A program made the position numbers and the translations under genes. This document shows positions 59,879 through 64,000 of a stretch of 64,000 nt of DNA, in pieces. The DNA comes from Amycolatopsis oliviviridis (GTDB taxonomy: Bacteria; Actinomycetota; Actinomycetes; Mycobacteriales; Pseudonocardiaceae): NCBI RefSeq assembly GCF_014654365.1, contig NZ_BNAY01000001.1, forward strand, positions 434,001 to 498,000, written 5' to 3'. Position 1 is the stretch's first letter; the number at the start of each line of letters is the position of its first letter. Under the pieces are notes generated by a model. It saw nothing but the letters and a program-made list of their open reading frames with translations. It was not told the DNA's origin and did no database searches.

Positions 59879-60883
59879 ATGCGCACCACAAGAACTCGCC
59901 GGCTCACCGGAGCGATCGCGCTCGCGTTGACGGTCGTGACCGCGGCCACTGCCTGTGGCTCCGGCGAAGACGGCAAGGCGGCCGAAGGCGGCCAGACCCG
60001 CGTGTTCGCGGCCGACAACGGCCAGATCACCATCCCGGTCTCGCCGAAGCGGGTCATCGCCACCGGTTACGCCGTGCCCGCGCTGCTCGAAGCCGGCGCG
60101 CCGCTGGTCGGGGTGTCCAGCTGGAAGCGCGGTATCCCGCTGTTCAACGAGCAGGAACGCAAGAAGTACGACGAGCTGGCGAAGGTCGCGGGCGAGACGG
60201 CGGCGGAGACGAACTACGAGGCGATCGCGCAGGCCGATCCCGACCTCATCGTCATCGGGGTGCCGAAGCCGGTGCTCGCCGACATCGACGTCAAGCGCCT
60301 CGAATCCATCGCCCCGGTCGTGGCCATCGGCCCGTCGGTCCCGTCGATGTGGCGTGAACTGTCCCGCAAGCAGGCCGACGCCGCGGGTGCGGTCGCCGGG
60401 TTCGACGCCGTCAAGACCGCGTACGAGACCAAGGCCAAGGGACTGGCCGAGAAGTACAAGGCCGTGCTGCCGCAGCTGAAGCTGGGTCACGTGGGCGCGT
60501 ACGGCGAGGTCGCCAAGGGCAACTTCCAGCGCGAGTTCAACGGTTCGTGGGGCACCAACGCCGCACAGGACATCGGCGCCACCTACTACGGCCAGGTCAA
60601 GGTCAAGGGCGGCGGCTCCAAGGACGTCAGCGAATACCCGTCGATCGAAGAGCTGCCGACGGCGTTCGCCGAGGCCGACGCGATCACCTACTCGGTCAGC
60701 GCCGACGGTTCCGTGCCCGCGCCGGTCAAGTACGTCCTCGACTCGCCGCTGTGGAAGGAACTCCCCGCGGTGAAGGCGGGCAAGGTCTACGCGTTCCGGT
60801 ACACCGAGGCCGCCACCTACCGAGCCGCGACGTCCACTTTGGACGCCGTCGACCAGGCGTTCGCGCCGCTGCTCAAGAAGTGA
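59879..60883 (+). CDS. Ferric-siderophore binding lipoprotein (FecB/FepB type)
   Basis: 334-residue lipoprotein. Lipobox TAC with Cys26. The mature domain has the helical-backbone binding-protein form: KRVIATGYAVPALLEAGAPLVGVSSW, then ADPDLIVIGVPKPVLADID, and two conserved regions with Glu residues that contact the permeases. It captures the ferric catecholate outside the membrane. GAGGAAAA precedes the ATG. The stop overlaps the permease GTG. Fourth functional block of the operon. Confidence 0.93.
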   Translation: MRTTRTRRLTGAIALALTVVTAATACGSGEDGKAAEGGQTRVFAADNGQITIPVSPKRVIATGYAVPALLEAGAPLVGVSSWKRGIPLFNEQERKKYDELAKVAGETAAETNYEAIAQADPDLIVIGVPKPVLADIDVKRLESIAPVVAIGPSVPSMWRELSRKQADAAGAVAGFDAVKTAYETKAKGLAEKYKAVLPQLKLGHVGAYGEVAKGNFQREFNGSWGTNAAQDIGATYYGQVKVKGGGSKDVSEYPSIEELPTAFAEADAITYSVSADGSVPAPVKYVLDSPLWKELPAVKAGKVYAFRYTEAATYRAATSTLDAVDQAFAPLLKK

Positions 60884-61863
60884 CCACCACCGGGCGGTCC
60901 GCGCTGCTCGGCGCCGCACTGCTCGGGCTCGTCGTGGTCGCCGTGCTGAGCGTCGGCATCGGCGCGCACGCCATCGCCCCCGGCGAGGTCGTGCGCGCCC
61001 TGCTGGGCGACGGGAATCCGAGTGACCGGGCGGTCGTCCTGGACATCCGGATGCCGAGGGCGGTACTCGCGATCGGGGTCGGTGCGGCCCTCGCCGTCGG
61101 CGGGGTGCTCGTGCAGGCCCTGTCGCGCAACGCACTGGCCGAACCCGGTGTGCTCGGCGTGACCGCCGGGGCCGGGTTCGCCATCGCGGTGGGGTCGGCG
61201 TTCGGCCTCGCCGCGTCGGCGCCCGCCGAACTGGGCCTGGCCGTGGTGGGCGCCGTCGGCGCCTCGACGCTGGTGTACGCCGTCGGCAGCCGGTCGCCAT
61301 TGCGGCTGGTGCTCGCCGGGACCGCGCTGAGCGCGGTGCTGCTGGGTCTCACCCTCGGCCTGCGGCTGCTGTTCCCGGACACCTTCGACGTCTACCGGTT
61401 CTGGTCCGTGGGTTCGCTGGCCGGGCGCGAGCAGGCGCCGACCACGGTCCCGCTGATCGTCATCGGCCTGTCCCTGCTGGGCGCGTTCGCGGTGAGCCGC
61501 CAGCTCAACGCCATCGCGCTCGGCGAGACGGTCGCGCACACCCTCGGCGCGAACGTCGCCCGCGTCCGGGCGATCACCCTGCTGCTGATCACGCTGATGG
61601 CGGGCGCGGCGACCGCGCTGGCCGGGCCGATCCTGTTCATCGGCCTGATCGTGCCGCATCTGGCGCGGCGGGTGGCGGGCGCGTCGATCCCGTGGCTGAT
61701 CGCGTTCGCCGCGTTGCTCGGCCCGGTCCTGATGCTGGTCGCGGACGTCGGCTCCCGGGTCCTGCTGCCGACCGGCGAGGTCCCGGTCGCGATCGTGACC
61801 GCGTTCCTCGGCGGCCCGGTGCTGATCTGGGCCGTCCGCAAATACGGGGCGGCGCCGCTGTGA
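60880..61863 (+). CDS. Ferric-siderophore ABC permease 1 (FecCD)
   Basis: 327 residues, about nine to ten membrane segments. MPRAVLAIGVGAALAVGGVLVQALSRNALAEPGVLGVTAGAGFA is the conserved first half, and AGPILFIGLIVPHLARRVAG is the ATPase-docking segment. It pairs with the second permease in a BtuC-type heterodimer. GTG at 60880 overlaps the lipoprotein stop; its own stop overlaps the next permease's GTG. Confidence 0.94.
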   Translation: MTTTGRSALLGAALLGLVVVAVLSVGIGAHAIAPGEVVRALLGDGNPSDRAVVLDIRMPRAVLAIGVGAALAVGGVLVQALSRNALAEPGVLGVTAGAGFAIAVGSAFGLAASAPAELGLAVVGAVGASTLVYAVGSRSPLRLVLAGTALSAVLLGLTLGLRLLFPDTFDVYRFWSVGSLAGREQAPTTVPLIVIGLSLLGAFAVSRQLNAIALGETVAHTLGANVARVRAITLLLITLMAGAATALAGPILFIGLIVPHLARRVAGASIPWLIAFAALLGPVLMLVADVGSRVLLPTGEVPVAIVTAFLGGPVLIWAVRKYGAAPL

Positions 61864-62882
61864 ACACACTCATCCTGCGGCGCGGACGGTTCTCCGCCCG
61901 GATCGAACGCCGCACCCTCTGGTTCGTCGCGGCGATGCTCGTGGTCATCGCCGGGCTGACCCTGCTCGGGCTCTGCTATGGCGCGGCGTGGGCGAGTCCC
62001 GCCCGCGTGTTCGCCGCGCTCACCGGTTCCGGTGGCGGTCCCGGCGTGGTCATCCGGGAATGGCGCCTGCCACGGGTGCTGGCCGGGCTCGTCTTCGGCG
62101 CCGCACTCGGCCTGGCGGGCGCGATCTTCCAGAACATCACCCGCAACCCGCTCGGCAGCCCGGACGTGATCGGCCTCGACGCCGGCGCCTACACCGGCGC
62201 GCTGTTCGCGATCACCGTGCTTTCCGGGACGTCGACCCAGCTGACGATCGGTTCGGTGCTGGGCGGGGTGATCACGGCGGCCGTCGTGTACGCGCTGTCG
62301 CTCGGTGGCGGGCTTTCCGGGTTGCGGCTGATCGTCATCGGTATCGCGATCAACGCGATGCTGACGGCGCTCAACTCGTGGATCGTGCTGCGCGCCGAAC
62401 TCGAGATCGCGATCGCGGCGGTCGGCTGGAACGCCGGTTCCCTCAACGGAGTCGGCTGGGACGACGTCGCCATCCCGTTCGGAGTGCTCGCGGTGCTGTT
62501 CGCCGTGCTGTTCACCCGGGCGCCGGCACTGCACCAGGCCGCGCTCGGCGGCGCGCTGGCGGTCACCACCGGTGTCCGCTGGGACCGGCTGCGGCTGGTC
62601 CTGGTGCTGATCGGGGTCGGCTGCACGGCCACGGTCACCGCCGTCGCCGGGCCGATCGCGTTCATCGCGCTGGCGGCCCCGCAGATCGGACGACGGCTGG
62701 CCCGCACACCCGGCATCGGCCTGCTGCCCGCCGCCCTCACCGGCGCCGTGCTGCTGACCGGTGCCGACCTGGCCGCCCAGATGTTGCTCGCGCCGGAATC
62801 GCTGCCGGTCGGTGTGGTCAGCACCGTGATCGGCGGCGGCTACCTGATCTGGCTGCTCACCAAGGAGGTACGGCGCACATGA
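61860..62882 (+). CDS. Ferric-siderophore ABC permease 2 (FecCD)
   Basis: 340 residues. WRLPRVLAGLVFGAALGLAGAIFQNITRNPLGSPDVIGLDAGAY and AGPIAFIALAAPQIGRRLARTPG match the FecCD permease. It has an extra N-terminal basic stretch. Coupled by GTGA to permease 1 and by ATGA to the ATPase gene. Forms the channel with permease 1. Confidence 0.94.
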   Translation: MNTLILRRGRFSARIERRTLWFVAAMLVVIAGLTLLGLCYGAAWASPARVFAALTGSGGGPGVVIREWRLPRVLAGLVFGAALGLAGAIFQNITRNPLGSPDVIGLDAGAYTGALFAITVLSGTSTQLTIGSVLGGVITAAVVYALSLGGGLSGLRLIVIGIAINAMLTALNSWIVLRAELEIAIAAVGWNAGSLNGVGWDDVAIPFGVLAVLFAVLFTRAPALHQAALGGALAVTTGVRWDRLRLVLVLIGVGCTATVTAVAGPIAFIALAAPQIGRRLARTPGIGLLPAALTGAVLLTGADLAAQMLLAPESLPVGVVSTVIGGGYLIWLLTKEVRRT

Positions 62883-63655
62883 GTGCCCGCTTGACCGCGC
62901 GGGAGCTGACCCTGCGCTACGGCGACCGGATCGTTTCGACCCGGCTGAGCCTCGACTTGCCCGACCGTGCGTTCACCGCCGTCGTCGGACCGAACGCGTG
63001 CGGCAAGTCCACCTTGCTGCGCGCGTTCGTCCGGCTGCTGAATCCGGCGAGCGGCGAGGTCGTGCTCGACGGGAAGAGCGTCGGTTCCTTCCACGGCAAG
63101 GGTTTGGCGCGGGAACTCGGGTTCCTGCCGCAGGACCCGGTCGCGCCGGAGGACGTCCGCGTCCGGCAGCTGGTCGCTCGCGGCCGGTTCCCGCACCAGT
63201 CGCTGTTCGCGTCGTGGTCCGAAGAGGACGAACGCGCGGTGATCGAGGCGATGACCGCGGCCGGGGTCGCGGGGCTGGCCGACCGCCCGGTGCAGGAACT
63301 CTCGGGCGGACAGCGTCAGCGCGTGTGGGTGGCGCTCGTGCTCGCGCAGAAGACGCCGTACCTGCTGCTCGACGAACCGACGTCGTTCCTCGACATCGCG
63401 CACCAGTACCAGCTGCTGAACCTGCTGGCGCGGCTGCGCGACGAGGGCCGCACGGTGATCGCCGTCCTGCACGACATCAACCAGGCCTGCCGCTACGCCG
63501 ACCATCTCGTCGCGTTGCGGGAAGGCCGGATCGTCGCCGAAGGCGCGCCCGCCGACATCGTCGACGCGGAGCTGATGAAGGAGGTCTTCGATCTCCCCAG
63601 CGTCGTCGTGCCCGACCCGGTGACCGGAACCCCGATGGTGGTGCCTTCATGCTGA
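62879..63655 (+). CDS. Ferric-siderophore ABC ATPase
   Basis: 258 residues. Walker A GPNACGKST, Q-loop FLPQDP, ABC signature LSGGQRQRVWVAL, Walker B LLLDEPTSFLD, His switch in VLHDINQACRYAD. FecE/FepC type. It drives uptake through the two permeases. ATG at 62879 overlaps the permease stop; its stop overlaps the NRPS start by 7 nt. Confidence 0.95.
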   Translation: MSARLTARELTLRYGDRIVSTRLSLDLPDRAFTAVVGPNACGKSTLLRAFVRLLNPASGEVVLDGKSVGSFHGKGLARELGFLPQDPVAPEDVRVRQLVARGRFPHQSLFASWSEEDERAVIEAMTAAGVAGLADRPVQELSGGQRQRVWVALVLAQKTPYLLLDEPTSFLDIAHQYQLLNLLARLRDEGRTVIAVLHDINQACRYADHLVALREGRIVAEGAPADIVDAELMKEVFDLPSVVVPDPVTGTPMVVPSC

Positions 63656-64000
63656 CCCTGACCGGAGCCCAGCTCGGGATCTGGACCGCGCAGCGCCTGG
63701 AGCCCGACTCGCCGTACTACGTCGTCGGTGACGTGATCGAGATCGACGGCGACCGGCCGGTCGACCTCGTCGCGCTGGCCGAAGCGATCCGCGCGACCGC
63801 TGAGGAGGCCGACAGCCTGCGGCTGCGCGTCTTCGAGACACCGGACGGGCCTCGCCAGCAGGTGTCAGCGGAACCGTTGCCGTCGCCGGACGTCGTCGAC
63901 CTGCGTGGTGAGACCGATCCGGAGACCGCGGCGCACGCGCGGGTGGCGGCCGAACGGCGCCGGGTCGCCGAGGCGTGCCGCGGCATGCTGGACCGCCCGT
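63649..64000 (+). CDS. NRPS, start of condensation domain (right edge)
   Basis: 117 codons visible. TGAQLGIWTAQRLEPDSPYYVVGDVIEIDG is the usual beginning of a condensation domain, and AIRATAEEADSLRLRVFE continues it. An NRPS that begins with a C domain and follows a DHB-ArCP set would join 2,3-DHB to the first amino acid, as EntF or DhbF do. Number of modules and amino acids cannot be told because the gene runs past base 64000. ATG at 63649 is inside the ATPase gene end. Confidence 0.88.
   Translation, partial: MLTLTGAQLGIWTAQRLEPDSPYYVVGDVIEIDGDRPVDLVALAEAIRATAEEADSLRLRVFETPDGPRQQVSAEPLPSPDVVDLRGETDPETAAHARVAAERRRVAEACRGMLDRP

Noticed and set aside
1..64000. Prophage, integrative element or transposase genes
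   Set aside because: No integrase, transposase, phage structural or plasmid genes were found; only MITE-like repeats.

Overview
The window is high-GC actinobacterial chromosome. GTG starts are common, genes are coupled by GTGA/ATGA overlaps, several starts look leaderless, and the content (SARP and LAL regulators, ShbA/SigD-type sigma factor, LpqB-like lipoprotein, IdeR/DmdR-type iron boxes) fits Pseudonocardiales such as Amycolatopsis. The genus is inferred from general character, not from a search. No rRNA, tRNA, CRISPR array, transposase or phage module was seen.

Layout. 1-4 kb: a sugar ABC importer operon ending in a GH29 alpha-L-fucosidase cut by the left edge. 4-9.6 kb: D-2-hydroxyacid dehydrogenase, an alpha/beta-hydrolase remnant, small secreted or cytosolic proteins, a trypsin-like protease and two convergent LysR regulators. 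9.6-14 kb: ECF sigma factor, streptogrisin-type protease with a chitin-binding tail, and a tannase-family esterase with a secreted cupin. 14-19.4 kb: a LAL regulator, then ohr divergent from a SARP regulator. 19.4-25.8 kb: a second sugar ABC operon with GH13 alpha-glucosidase and a LacI regulator. 25.9-40 kb: transporters and oxidoreductases with local regulators (TetR, ArsR, AraC, MerR, IclR), including pobA. 41-49 kb: an aminotransferase, then a malonate locus (GntR regulator, MatC-like permease, MatB-like synthetase, AccD/AccA-like fusion). 49.5-53.8 kb: an enoyl-reductase-like gene and a VanY-like D,D-peptidase divergent from a two-component system plus lipoprotein. 54.4-64 kb: a catecholate siderophore locus (dhbA, dhbC, dhbE, dhbB, free ArCP, siderophore-interacting protein, binding protein, two permeases, ATPase, start of an NRPS) behind two iron boxes.

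How parts work together. The siderophore genes form one programme: chorismate to 2,3-dihydroxybenzoate, activation onto the free ArCP, condensation by the NRPS that begins at the right edge, and re-uptake and release of the ferric complex. The malonate locus imports malonate and makes malonyl-CoA, with the carboxyltransferase fusion as the possible next step. The two sugar operons each pair an importer with a cytoplasmic glycosidase.

Non-coding structure is rich. Two families of intergenic palindromes recur at five loci, two larger inverted-repeat elements look MITE-like, and a 33-bp promoter block is almost identical upstream of two unrelated genes at the same distance from the start codon. 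A third, inverted version faces the SARP gene.
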